DNA of 50,000 nt from Neocallimastix lanati (nom. inval.) (GCA_016946835.1 JACVTC010000067.1:522501-572500), one strand, 5' to 3'. Positions 1-15,254 are shown, counted from the stretch's first letter. Numbers and translations: made by a program. Notes: generated by a model not told the origin, from the letters alone.

Positions 1-178
1 ATAATTAATTTATTAATAAATATAAATAAATAAATAAATAAATAAATAATAAATAAATGATAAATAATTTAATTATCAAATAAATAAATATATAGTTATA
101 TTAATAAATAAGTAAAAAAAAAAAAAAAATAAATAAATAAATAACTATACTAATATTAATTCTTTTTCTTTATTTTAC
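1..178. other. AT-only stretch, probable intron of eIF4G
   Basis: Nothing but (AAAT)n-like and A/T simple sequence. On the minus strand it begins with a good 5' splice site next to the last eIF4G codon, and no MA3-like codons follow. It is most likely intron sequence, or 3' UTR if the in-frame TAA at 177-175 is the true stop. Confidence 0.6.
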
Positions 179-3100
179 CTATCAATAATATCATCACGTG
201 AAATAATTTCTTCTTCGTATAAAGTAGCATTCATATCAGCGAGGTTTTTGTATTCTTTAAACTTATTACTAGCAACATCTATTAATATACTCATAATTAC
301 ACCACTTTGACCACCCTCTTTAACTTCCTTACAAATAATAATACATTCTTGTCCATCATTATTACTCAAGTATTCCTTAAATACATTTTCAACTCTCTTC
401 TTTGCTTGCTCTTCAGACATCTTTGGTTTATTGGAAAGTGATCTCATTGGTGATCTATCACGATAACCACCACTACTAGAACGACCACTATCAAAGGACT
501 TTCTTCTATCAGTACTTTCATCATTCAAGGTACTAAAGATATTCTTAGAAGTAAAGGATGGAGATTGGCTAACAGGACTATTCGACATACTACTCTTTTG
601 TGAAAATCCAGATCCAGATTTACGTAATTCAGATGAGGAATCTGATTTCTTATTTTGCCATCCGAAACCTCCTAAACCTCTCTTTGGTGGACCCAAAAGA
701 ATATTGTTACTACCACTAGAAATGGAATTAATTTTACCAAAGTGACTAAGATCACCAGCATTACGAGATTGTTGTTTTGGAGTATTCCATCCATCTTGAC
801 TTTGTCTACGATAGTCATTCTTCATACTATTATGACCACTACCGGAACGACCAGAGTTTCTTAATTTTTCCATATCCTTCTTTTCCTTTTCAATATCTTG
901 ATGAATTTGAGCAATAGTTTTTGGGCCTTGAGTCACCGTTCTACTCTTCCAATGATCCTTAACACGAAGCTCATAAACATCTTGTAACATGAATCTAATA
1001 CGACTTGGAATGCTCTTCCTCTTACTTAATTCTTCAATCTTTTCAAAGTAAAGGTTCATATGCTTTTGAGCCTTTTCATTATTATCTAATTTCTTACCGA
1101 TGGTCTTCATTAAATTACAAAGACTTTCAAGATCTTCTTCTTCTGGGTTATCAATATTACTGAATAATAATTTACCAACACATTGATGCATAATCTTTTC
1201 AGAAAGCATACTTAATTTGAATAATTCACCAATAAACTTAATGTTACCAAGAGAACGTCTCTTGACTTTAATACGTTCAGTCTCCTTAGCGGCCCATTCA
1301 TTCTTTTCTTCGTCTGTCATTTCGGCAACTGGTTTAGTAATTTTATTTTCTTCTGTCCATTTGACTTCCTTTTCAAATTCTAATTGACATTTATTCAATA
1401 GGAGTTTACGGAATAAATTATTTTTATTTTCAGATTTTTTATCAATCATCCAGGATTGAATTTTAGGTAATTCATCACTAATACTCTTACATAATTCAGC
1501 GTAAAGAGAACCAAAGTTTGGTTCATCTAAAGCTTTATCAAAAACTAAATTAATAACACCTTCTAAAATATCTTCATCAGTAATACCGATTTCAATAATT
1601 TGCTTACTAAGAGAAGCAAAATGTTCGTAGGTTAATTTATTAAGAATACCTTTAACTTTACGGAAGATATGTTCCTTGATGGCTTCCTTCTTCTTTTCTT
1701 CATCATCAATACTTTCAATCATCTTTTCACTATTAAGTTGTGGCTTCCAAGCATTATCAGAGTTATCAAGTGGACGTACATCACTCATTGGAATAGTTGG
1801 ACCTCCAATCTTATTTCGAGGTATATTTCTTCTACCACCACTATTGTTCATGTTTCTATTTCTACCACCAGCTGAACCTTGATGATTACCCATTCCTGGA
1901 ACTTGATTCATCATTTGATAATGGAAACCAGCTGGTCCCATTTGTTGGCCCATTGGGATACCTTGTGGACCTGTACCCATTGGCATTCCTTGTCCTATTG
2001 GCATTCCTTGTCCCATTGGCATAGCTTGACCCATTGGCATTGCTTGTGGACCATTGAAATGACTACTAATACCTGGAATATTCATGCTAGATGGGTTGAG
2101 ACCTTGTCTATTTACTGGATTATTAGGATTAATAGGTTTAACAGGTTGAATATGACTGTTACGTTTCTTTTCTTTTTCACCAATCATAATAGAATCCACA
2201 TCTTCTGGTTTAAGTGATTCTGGTCTATAAATACATTTTTCTTTAAATGATAATAGAAACTCTTTTGGATAAGATGGATATCCTTTATCATTGGTTGGAA
2301 CCTTAATATTATTTGGATATTTTATCTTATTGACATCAGATTCTAAAATATATTCAGAAGCTGGTTTTGGATAAGGTTGTTTAACCTTATTGATTGGTCT
2401 TTGTTGATTAATAGCAGATATTTTATTAACTTGATTATTAACAATATTACCCATAACTCCCATAACTCCTTTAGATTTCATAAATGGTGATGATGATGAT
2501 GATGATGGCGATTCTTCTGGCTCTTTTACTATCTTATTATTTCTCATTACTGACTTACCAAAGTTACTTCCTGGCATATTTAATATATTATCTTTCTTTG
2601 GTGTTGGTGGTTCATTTTTCTTTGGTGTTTGTGGTTTGTTTTCAATAGGTGTTTTACTTTTTTCTTCAGTTTTAACCTTGTTATTATTATTATCATGACC
2701 ATCATCGGTAGTAGTAGTAGTAGTAGTAGTACTTTTAGTATTAGTAATTACATCAGTGTTCATACTATTCTTAGTACTTGTATCAACTTCGTCTTCTTTC
2801 TTTTCTTCTTTGGTCTCTTTTGAATGAACCTTTATTTCTTTTTCAGAAGTAGCAGCTCCAACAATCTTAACTTCTTTTTTAATTTCTGGATTTGCTTCAA
2901 CTTTCTTTTCTTCTTTAACCTTTTCTTCTTCTTTAACTTTTTCTTCCTTAACTTGTTCTTCTTTTGGTGTTTGTGGTTTTTCTTTCTTTTCTTCTACGTT
3001 TGAAGTAGAATTAGCTGTTTTTTCTTGTTCAGTTAAAGAAACTTCTTTCTTGGGCTCAGTAATTTCAAGTTCCTTAGATTCCTTTTCTCCAATATTTTCA

Positions 3101-5571
3101 ATCTTTAATGGGGATGAAGCAGCATTAGCAGAAAGTGGAGTCTTAAGTGGTCCTTTCTTTGGTGAATTAATTTTAATAGAATTAGTTTTTTCACCAGATG
3201 GAGTAGCTGGAGCAGAAGTTGAAAGTCCTGTAGTAATCGCTGGGATTACCTTAACATTATTTTCTTTCATATCCTTATCATCAGCAATCTGAGTTTCTTC
3301 CTTTTCACCAATTTCTCCGGATTTTTTAATAGACTCTTTTTCAACTGCTGAAATTGGAGCAGAAGAAACTTTGGAAGGCGATGAAGCTGATACTTTTGTT
3401 GGTATTGAATAAGCAGCCTCCTTATCACTGGAATCAGTTTTAGTTTTGGGGGTTGTTGCTGATGTTGGTGTTTCCGTCTTTTTATCATCTTTTTTATCAT
3501 CTTTTGGTTTAACAATTTTAATAGCTTTGTTCTTTGGTTCAGGAGGGACATATGGTGACTGTTTATTATATGGTTTTGGTTCTTTCTTAAAGTTAACTTC
3601 TTCATTGTTATTTGGATTAGTAATTTTAATTTTATTTGCTGGTCTACTTTGCGGAATATTTGCTTGAACAATGAATTGTGGTGGAGGCATGACAGGGGCA
3701 TAATAAACAGGGGGTGCTGAATAGTAGATTGGTGGTTGGTATAAAACTTGTGGAGGTGGCATATCACCTCTTTGATTTGGAGGATAATTTATTGGTCCGT
3801 ATGGAGGAGGCGGTGGAGGTGGTTGACTCATTCTATTATTTTGTCGATTATTGTACACAGAATTTCGTTGATTTTGATGTCCGTTTTGATGCTTATAAGG
3901 TGATTGTCCTTGGAATTGATTATTATTCATATGATTCGGTGGTGGGAAATGATTATTATTATTATTATTATTATGATTCATATGATAATTATTGTTATGT
4001 TGTACTTGATATGGAGGATAATTAGAATAGTTTTGACCATTAAATTGATTAGAGTTTCTATTATTTATATTATAATTATTTACATTCATGTTATTATTTG
4101 GATTATTTCCCATATTATTATTATTTGGATTATTATTGAAGCTATTATTATTCATAAATGGTTGCATATTTTGTTGAGGTGGTATTGGACCTTGATTTTG
4201 TTGTAAAGAAATTGGTCGTGATTGCATTTGTTGACCGCGTGGAGGATGCACTTGTCTTTGTTGATTATGAATTTGATGATGTGGTTGACCATGTTGATTT
4301 TGGAAATGATGAGGACCCATGTTTGAATTTACATCATTCTTTGGTTCTATATGACCATTATTTTGTTTTCTTTGTTGTATTATTGATGGTGGTGCTGAAT
4401 GTGTACGTGGTATGGCTTCATTAATAGCAGCTGCTATATTTGGATGATGCATCTTTTAAATATAATAATAATAATAATAATAATAATAAGGAAATAAAGT
4501 ATAAATTAAAAAATTATAAAAATAAAATTACATCAAATAAATATATATGATTATTAATATAAAATTTAAATAAATTTAATTAAGTATATTGATGATATTA
4601 TTATAAAAATAATTTACTAATGATATTAATTTAAATATAAATTGAATAAATCTCAATAAATTTAGGTAAATATAATGATATTATTAATATAAATTTAAAT
4701 AAATTTCAATAAACCTATTTAAACTCATTTAAACCCATTTAAATAAAACATTTCTAACAATTATATAAATTTTAATTATTCTAAATAATTATTTAAAAAA
4801 ATTCTTACAGGTGCGGGTTGTTTAAGTTCATTATCATGATTTATAAAGCCTTTTTGATTATTATTATTATTATTATTATAACTATTATTATTATTATTTT
4901 GATTATTAGAATCAGGTATAGTAGTTGATTTTTCTTGTTTAAAATGGAAATTATTAGTAGTTTTTTCTATTTTTTCATTATTAAAAGCATTTACATCGGG
5001 TTGTTCTACAACTGGACTATTTAAAGAACCATCAACTTTTACATCTACATCATTAGATCCAACCGTTCCAAAAACGATACCTTTAGCTATTTTTTTTATT
5101 TTTTTATAAATAAAAAATTTTTTATAAATAAAAGATGTTAAGAAAAATTATTAAACATATTTAAAAATAATAAATAAACCGTAAATATAACATACGCTTT
5201 GGTTTATTTTTAATTAATCCTTTTTTATATCTAACAGGGACAGAATCACTGTAATTATTGTTTGTACTACCACTACTGCTTCCACTATAATTTATATAAA
5301 TATATACAAAAGGAATTACTTCTAATTAATATGAAAATATTTTATTTTATTATATTATAAATTATTAATACCCTTGTATAGTTCTATTATTATTTGGTTT
5401 CTTTTTATTTCCTCCTTGACTTAAACTACTGCTCATACCTTGTTGAGAATTACTTGAATATAATGTATCATTATTATTATTTGAACTATAACGCTTGTTA
5501 TTCATTTTTTTATTTAATTTGGTATTATTTCTACTTAAAGTTTCCTCGTACTTTGATTGTTTTGAAGCCAT
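179..5571 (-). CDS. EIF4G: eIF4G translation initiation scaffold (3' end outside window)
   Basis: Scaffold of the cap-binding complex eIF4F in the cytoplasm, linking eIF4E, eIF4A and the 40S recruitment machinery. Inferred exons, sense order: 5571-5372, 5284-5196, 5086-4809, 4452-179. Phases agree throughout, giving 1613 residues so far. The ATG at 5571 has an in-frame TAA four codons upstream. Seen: a long low-complexity N-terminus rich in Asn, Gln, Pro and His, including a Pro run; a Lys/Glu-rich segment; an eIF4E-binding motif YPKEFLLSF (Y near residue 917, pattern YxxxxLL); short MPMG-type tandem repeats; a MIF4G domain (about 1115-1360, with FRKVKGILNKLT); an Arg/Ser-rich linker; and the start of an MA3 domain (from about 1534). 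The last codon is split at GATAG|GTAAAATA, a plausible donor. MA3 is only about two-thirds complete, so a further exon probably lies left of position 1. The ATG at 4452 is internal. Identity is very secure; the exact N-terminal exons are slightly less so. Confidence 0.93.
1930..2046 (-). repeat. Coding tandem repeat, MPMGQ-type, in eIF4G
   Basis: About five imperfect 18-24 nt units encode Gly-Gln-Ala/Gly-Met-Pro-Met/Ile-Gly repeats between the eIF4E-binding motif and MIF4G. The units differ mainly at third positions, which points to an older expansion within the linker. Confidence 0.75.
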
Positions 5572-5807
5572 ATTGATATATTATACTAATTTGTTCAATT
5601 ATAACATGAATGATAATATAATAAAAAAAAAATAGTTTATTTATTAATTATTTTATAGTAATTTAATTTAACATTATTTATTAAAAGAAAAATTAATTAT
5701 ATATATTTTTTCTATAATATATTTATAAATGAATATATGATCAAATAGTTGTCTTAGTTATCTTTAAAATTTTATTATTAAAAGTATTTATTCATAATAT
5801 TAATATT

Positions 5808-5879
5808 TAAATAATTTAAATTTCTCAAATATATATATATATATTTATATGTATATATTTGAGAAATTTAAATTATTTA
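5808..5879. repeat. Perfect 28-bp inverted repeat with 16-nt loop
   Basis: Arms 5808-5835 and 5852-5879 are exact reverse complements around a T/A-rich 16-nt centre. The arms include a TCTC/GAGA core, so pairing is not just A/T simple sequence. It lies about 240 bp upstream of the eIF4G start codon. Function unknown. Confidence 0.85.
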
Positions 5880-6557
5880 GATCAAATAATATATTATGCT
5901 TAATATATATAATATTTTATTTTCTATCCCTTATTATTAATATAAGATTTTTGTATAATGCTTTGGTTATCTTTTCTTTTAAGTATAATTAATCCTCTCT
6001 TTTTTATTTGTTAATATAATAAATAAAAAATAATAATATATATATATCAATATTTACTTTTGGTATTATATTATAGTTTCGTTATCTTTTTGTATTTATT
6101 TAATTTTGTTATAATTATTTACTTCTTTGTTTTATCTATCTTTCTTAAGTTTATTTATTTAATATAATATGTTTATAATAACTAGTATTAATTCTTTAAA
6201 TTAAATAAAAAAAAAAAAAAGTGGTATTATTTTTTTTTCTAAATTAAAGTCAAAATGTTTAGAAGAAAAATGGAAGTCTTTTTTTTTATTTTTTTATTTA
6301 ATTAAAAAATAAATAAATAAATTTAAAGAAAGAAGAAATTATAAAGAAGTTATACAATTACTGTATACAATTTTATGATTATATTAACAAATTTATGTAA
6401 AGTATTAATTAAAAAAAGATAAAGCATAAAAATAAAAAAAGAAAAATAACTTTTTTTTTTTTTATTTTTAAACTTTAATCTTTTTATATATAAGTAAAGT
6501 GTATTATTTTATTTACACTTTATTTTTATTTTTTTTTTTCAAATTGAAGAATTATTG

Positions 6558-6618
<61 letters not shown>
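6558..6618. repeat. Poly(A) run of 38 followed by (TA)n
   Basis: Thirty-eight consecutive A on the plus strand, then about eleven TA units. Confidence 0.9.
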
Positions 6619-6625
<7 letters not shown>

Positions 6626-7785
6626 ATAGATTTTAAATTTATTCCTTTTAATAAAAAAGTAATTATTGTTTTTATGGTATAGTATTGTAATAATTTGATA
6701 TTATGCGCTTTTTATACTTTCATAAATAAATCTACTTATTTTTTTTTTTTAAAAAAAAAAAAAAATAAGAAGTTAAATCTAAATATAATAATAATAATAA
6801 TAAAAACACTTTTTTATTATTATTATTATTACTATTTTAAATCATAATATTTTTATTAATAAAAATATTTATAATAAAGATAAAAGAAAGAAATTTTTTC
6901 TTTACTAAAAACAACTTATTTATTAGCATCAGAAAAAATTTACAGAAATTTAATATTATTATTATTACATAATTCATATAGATTAATAAATTTTATAATT
7001 ATATAATATATTAATCATTTTAATCACTAATATTTATTAATTAAAAAAAATAATAATAAATAATAATAAACTTAATATTTATTAATTATAATATTATAAA
7101 TATTATTAATTATAATATTAATAATTATAGTAGTAACAAAAATTTCTGTTAATTTTTCTTTTTCTTTTATTAATTGTTTAATAATAATTATATTTCTATG
7201 AGTTTTGAGTTTTGGATTTTATTTTCCCATTAATTATATAATTATAGAATTTATCTTATATAGCTCAAAATACCCAATTAAAAAGCATAAATATTATGTA
7301 GATAACCATGTTTTATATAATATGTAATTATTATATATAAAAAGTATTATATATATCCATATTTTATATAATATGCTAATTATTATATATATATATATTT
7401 AAAGAATTGACTTTTTTTTTTTTTTTTTTTTTTTTTATTTTTTCATTTTTTAATAATTTAAATATAACCATAATTTTTAATCGATATTAAACACCAAGTA
7501 TACTTTGTTGTTCTATAACTTTGAAAATTAAATTTTAATTTAATTGATAATCCATTTTTATTATTAGTTGAATAATATATTGCTATACACTGAAAATAAT
7601 TAAAATCTACTTTTAAATATGAAAAGTTTATTTTTTATTTAAAGCAACAAAATAAGGTATTGGTTAATATTAAAATGTTTTACTCAAAAATAAATATAAA
7701 TAAATAAATAAATGTAAATAATTCCATTAATTATATAAATAAATAAATAAATAAATAAATGTAAATAATTCCCTTAATTATATAA

Positions 7786-7962
7786 ATAAATATATATATA
7801 TAAATAAATGAATATAAATTAATAAAAATATATATATAAATAAATGAATATAAATAAATAAATATATATATATAAATAAATGAATATAAATAAATAAATA
7901 TATATATATAAATAAATGAATATAAATAAATATATATATAAATAAATGAATATAAATAAATA
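7786..7962. repeat. Minisatellite, units of about 28-38 bp
   Basis: Five copies of the core TAAATAAATGAATATAAA separated by variable AAATAAATATATATA spacers. The G in ATGAATAT marks each unit. The minus-strand frame through it ([11 protein letters not shown] repeats) is a product of the repeat, not a gene. Confidence 0.85.
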
Positions 7963-9395
7963 AATTTGAATTACATTGAATCACGTACAATTAAAAAGAT
8001 TATTAATGTAATATTAATTTACATAATTACTTAACAATAGGACAAAAGAAAAAGAGATTTAAAAAATAAAGAAAAAAAAATTAAATTATTACTTTAATAA
8101 AATATTAAAAATAAATATAAAACTAATAATAGTATCTTTAATATAAAATGTATATTATATAATTGAAAGTAATAATGCACAATTTATATATATATATATA
8201 TATAAAAATATTGAAATAAATAAATAAAAATACATTTAAATATATGTATTTTCAAATAAATGCATCTTTAAAATTGAACTATATAAAATTTTATAAATTT
8301 AAAAATAAGTTTAATACAACTTTAAACTTTAATAAAACGCTGTTACATTATAACTTAAAAAAAAAAGATTATAAATGATTAAAGAAATGAGGTTAATATG
8401 ATCAATACAATTAATTATAATATAATATTTAAATTTAAAATTTTGATAAAAAAAAAATTAATAATAGAAATATAAAATTATAATCTTTCTTTAACATAAT
8501 ACTATTATATATTTTATTGTATAATAGTTTTTTTTAAATAATTTAAGAAAAAAAAATTTTAAACTATTATCAATATATATATTTAAATTTTTTAACATTA
8601 ATAAATTGTGTTATGTTACTAAAATTATAGACCTTAAATATGTTATCTTGATAATATACAAACCAAATTTAATTTTCATTATTTCATATAAAAATTTTTA
8701 AATTTATTAAAATTATGATTTTACATTAACAAAATAATGAAATAAATGATGAAATAGTTTTTAAAATTATTAAATATCAAACGTGCTTATCATAATTATC
8801 ATTAACTTTTTCATTTTATTTTAATTTCTACAGTATCTATAGTATATTTACTGTAAAAATTTTTTTTTAACTTTATATAACCTTGGGTTATTATAATAAT
8901 ACATAGATAAACTAAATAGATTTGATTTTAACTTTAATTTATATTAATTATTTATTAATATTTAAAATATTTAAGATATATATATATATATAGTAACGTA
9001 TGACAGTGCTCTATTGTAATCTTAGAAAAGTTATACATATTACACATGGTAATATTTGATCTGCTATAAAATTCCATCATCAATTAATTGTATTATTTAA
9101 TATTTATTATTAAAACATTAACTTATTAAATTAGTTTAAATAAATTTATTTATATATTTAGATAAATTTTTTTATTTAAATATATATCATAACTTGAGAA
9201 ATACATATTATAATTTTTAAGAATAAAAGAAATAAAAAATAATAATAGGTGAGAAAAAAAAAGGACTTTTTTATTCTTTTTAAGAGCAATTATTTATTAA
9301 TTAAATTTGACTATATTTAATATTATTTCATTATTATGTTAAAAATAAATAATAATTACTAATATAAAATTAATTATAATAATAATTAATTATAA

Positions 9396-9535
9396 ATGAT
9401 AAATAATAATTAAATAAATAATAAATAATTAATAATTGAATAATAAATAATAAATAATAAATAATAAATAATAAATAATAAATAATAAATAATAAATAAT
9501 AAATAATTAAATAATGAATAATAAATAATGAAATA
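9396..9535. repeat. Heptanucleotide array (AATAAAT)n
   Basis: Roughly twenty imperfect 7-bp units. The motif is the reverse complement of the larger array at 9680-10200, so the two could pair across the about 140-bp centre between them. Confidence 0.85.
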
Positions 9536-9679
9536 ATTGAATAATAAAAAAAAGAACTTTTATTTTGCTGTTTTTAAATTTTTAATTAATTTTTATTTGA
9601 TCTGAATTAATTAATCAATTAGTTATGTTTTATATGTTATATCGAATTTAATATCAATCCAGAGACTTAGGAAAGATAT

Positions 9680-10200
9680 TTAATTTATTATTTATTATTT
9701 ATTATTCCATTATTTATTATTTATTTTTTATTATTTATTTATTTATTATTTATTGTTTATTATTTATTTATTTATTATTTATTGTTTATTATTTATTTAT
9801 TTATTATTTATTGTTTATTATTTATTTATTTATTATTTATTGTTTATTATTTATTTATTTATTATTTATTGTTTATTATTTATTATTCAATTATTTATTA
9901 TTTATTATTTACTATTTATTATTTATTATTTATTATTTATTATTTATTATTTATTATTTATTATTTATTATTTATTATTTATTATTTATTATTTATTATT
10001 ATTATTATTTATTATTTATTATTTATTATTTATTATTTATTATTTATTATTTATTATTTATTATTTATTATTTATTATTTATTATTTATTATTTATTATT
10101 TATTATTTATTATTTATTATTTATTATTTATTATTTATTATTTATTATTTATTATTTATTATTTATTATTTATTATATATTATTAATTACTTATTATTTA
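9680..10200. repeat. Heptanucleotide array (TTATTTA)n with 29-bp higher-order units
   Basis: About 500 bp of 7-bp units. The part near 9745-9876 has a 29-bp higher-order unit containing TTATTGTTTATT, repeated about four times; the rest is nearly pure 7-mer with a few single-base changes. Because 7 is not a multiple of 3, all three plus frames stay open through it and give spurious Leu/Phe/Ile/Tyr proteins. Confidence 0.9.
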
Positions 10201-10506
10201 TTTAATTATTATTTATTTCTAATCATCATTTCCATTTAATTAAAAATTTAAATATTTATATATATATAATGACTGAAATAACTTTTAATAGTTATTTTAA
10301 AAGCTATATATTGGATTTTATTCTTATGTTCTTATTTAATTAGTCCCATAAAAGAATATTTATTACATTTTCATATAATATTTTTGTTCATTTAATGGAT
10401 ACATCAAAAAAAGAATTTACTAATTATGAATATACCAACATTCTATATATTAAGAAATATATCAAATTTTCCAATACTAAAATATCAATATACTATTAGT
10501 TTGGAA

Positions 10507-10557
<51 letters not shown>

Positions 10558-11395
10558 AATAATATATAACAATAATATATAACAATAATAATATTAATAA
10601 TAATTAGTATAAAAATAATAAAATAATTTTTTTTTTTTTTTTCCATTTAAATATAATATTTATTTATTTGCTATTGGTATCCATAAAAATTAAATAACAA
10701 TTGAGTAATGTTAACATATATATTTAAATAATGAATAAAAGTTATTAATTCACTTATAATGAATAAGTCAGTAAAATAATTAATCTTGGTAATGATTAAG
10801 AGAAATGATTGTTTTAATTATTAAATATTAATTTTTTAACAATATCTTTTTTTTTTTTTTTTTTTTTTTTGTAATAAATAACTATAATTTTATATTCATT
10901 TTCTTTATTATTTATCCTATTATTCTCAGAAAAATTACTATTTTATTTATTTATTTATTTATTTTTTTGCTAAATTTTATTTTATTACCATTTAAATTTC
11001 AAATAATTTATCATTTCATATTCATACCAGTAGTTAAAAAAAAAAATTTTTTTTTAAAAAAAAAAAAAAAAAAAGGATTCAAAAATATTAAAGCTTATAA
11101 ATTAATACAAAAGATTTTAAAGTATTATTATTTGTATAAATATTTATTATTGTTGTTGTTATTGTTGTTTTAAAAAGAATTATATTTTAATAATTCTATT
11201 AACTGGTATACATGTTTGTTTTGGAATAATAATAATAATAATAATCTATTGTTATTATTATTTATTATTATTTATTATATCTTAAGATGATAATTTAAAT
11301 TAAAATATAATTTTTAGTTTTAATTTGTTCTTTTTTTTTTTTTTTTTATCCATTTTACATATTAATAGTATAATTGATAAAAACGTTCAAGAGTG

Positions 11396-11440
<45 letters not shown>

Positions 11441-11758
11441 GAATTAAAAATTAATAATATTATTGTTCCTTATTTTTAATTTTTTATTTTATTTATGATT
11501 ATTATTTTTTTTATCTATTATTAATAGGATTCTCTTATAAATTTCCAATATTTCTTTTTAATTTCATCACATTCTTCCAATTTTGAACATAACTACAAAT
11601 ATTTATTGTTTGATATTAAAAGTTATATTATATATATATACATATATAATTAAAAAAAAATAAAAATAAATATAAAAATAAAGTATTATTTAATAGGTTA
11701 CTCTATATACATATAATAATAATAATAATAATAATATTTTTTTTAATAAATAAACAAA
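10201..11758. other. AT-rich spacer downstream of the FTase alpha gene
   Basis: No gene seen. It contains an (AAT)n block near 10508-10563, T runs, and 41 consecutive A at 11398-11438. The minus-strand 3' UTR of the prenyltransferase gene must lie at its right end. Confidence 0.65.
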
Positions 11759-14227
<2,469 letters not shown>

Positions 14228-15074
14228 TTTTTTTATTTTTTTTAATTATATTCTTATTATAAAGTAATTAAATAATAAAATATAAAAATTATTTTAATAT
14301 ATAATAAAAAATACAAATTCTTTATTTAAATAATATTGCTTAATATTATTATTATTATATATTTATAAATATATACTTTTTTTTTTATTTTTATTTTTTT
14401 ATTTTCTTTAAATTAAATGTTTTTCTTAATTTAAAAATTATTTTTATATTATTTTATTTTTTTTGTTTGTTTTTTTTATTATTATTATTACTATTACTAT
14501 TGTTAATAAAAATAAAAATAAAATAAAATTAAATAAAAATTATTATATAAATATTTAGTTTTTATTTAATTTAATATTTTAAATTATTATTAATTAAAAT
14601 TTTAATAAAACAAAATAACATGTTTATCCTTAATTTTTAAATTATTAATATATATAAAATAATAATAATAATAATAATAATAATATATTAGTTTAATTTC
14701 TATGATGATTTATTAAAAAAAAAAAAAAAAAATTCTGAAAAAAAATGGATTTGAATAATAATTGTATTATTAATACCAATAAATTTTCAATTTAAAAAAT
14801 TAAAAAATTAAAAAAAAAAAAAAAAAAATTAACATCGTATTAAAGAAATAAATAAATTTAAAAAAAAAAAAAATTAACATCGTATTAAAGAAATAAATAA
14901 ATTTAAGTGATAAATATATAACTGACATATTTATTATATAAATGAATGAATCCAAAAATGAATATAATTAATGTTTAAAATAATTATTAATCTAATATTT
15001 ATTAAGAATAATAAATAGAAAGAATAAAAATATCACTATTTTAATATTATTAGTTAATTGTTTCTATATATTTG

Positions 15075-15107
<33 letters not shown>

Positions 15108-15254
15108 AAAGATTGTTATTTTTATTTTTATTTTTTATTTTTTTATTAATTAATAACATATGAATAGTATTCTTTTTTTTTTTTTTTTTTTGTTTTGTTT
15201 TTTCTTATTCCTTTATTTGTGTTTGTTTCATTTGATTTTTTTTTTTTTTTAATT
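14228..15254. other. Spacer between MYCBPAP 3' end and FTase alpha start
   Basis: AT-rich with no gene. It carries a 46-bp tandem duplication and a poly(A) run near 15076-15105. Confidence 0.65.
14827..14907. repeat. 46-bp tandem duplication
   Basis: The string TTAACATCGTATTAAAGAAA, with its following AATAAATTTAA, occurs twice with period 46, separated by an A run. The copies are identical over about 35 bp, including the only G/C bases nearby, so the duplication looks recent. Confidence 0.85.

Larger units (their letters stand above)
5572..9395. other. Long AT-rich spacer upstream of eIF4G
   Basis: No supportable gene. It holds the 28-bp inverted repeat, many poly(A)/poly(T) runs, (TA)n blocks, a minisatellite near 7.8-7.96 kb, and a diverged direct repeat (starting near 7306 and 7357, period 51). 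Short open frames here are translations of simple sequence. The eIF4G promoter must lie at its left end, but no motif stands out. Confidence 0.7.

Noticed and set aside
1669-4424. Plus-strand and alternate-frame open frames across the eIF4G exon
   Set aside because: Shadows of the minus-strand eIF4G exon; low-complexity antisense of Asn/Gln/Pro codons.
9000-9090. Possible small RNA gene (locally higher G/C, TGATCTGC)
   Set aside because: No clear C/D or H/ACA box pair, tRNA fold or other structure could be supported.
9753-10239. Three overlapping plus-strand frames of 134-150 codons rich in Leu, Phe, Ile and Tyr
   Set aside because: They are translations of a 7-bp repeat, which leaves all three frames open; there is no codon bias, splice structure or domain.
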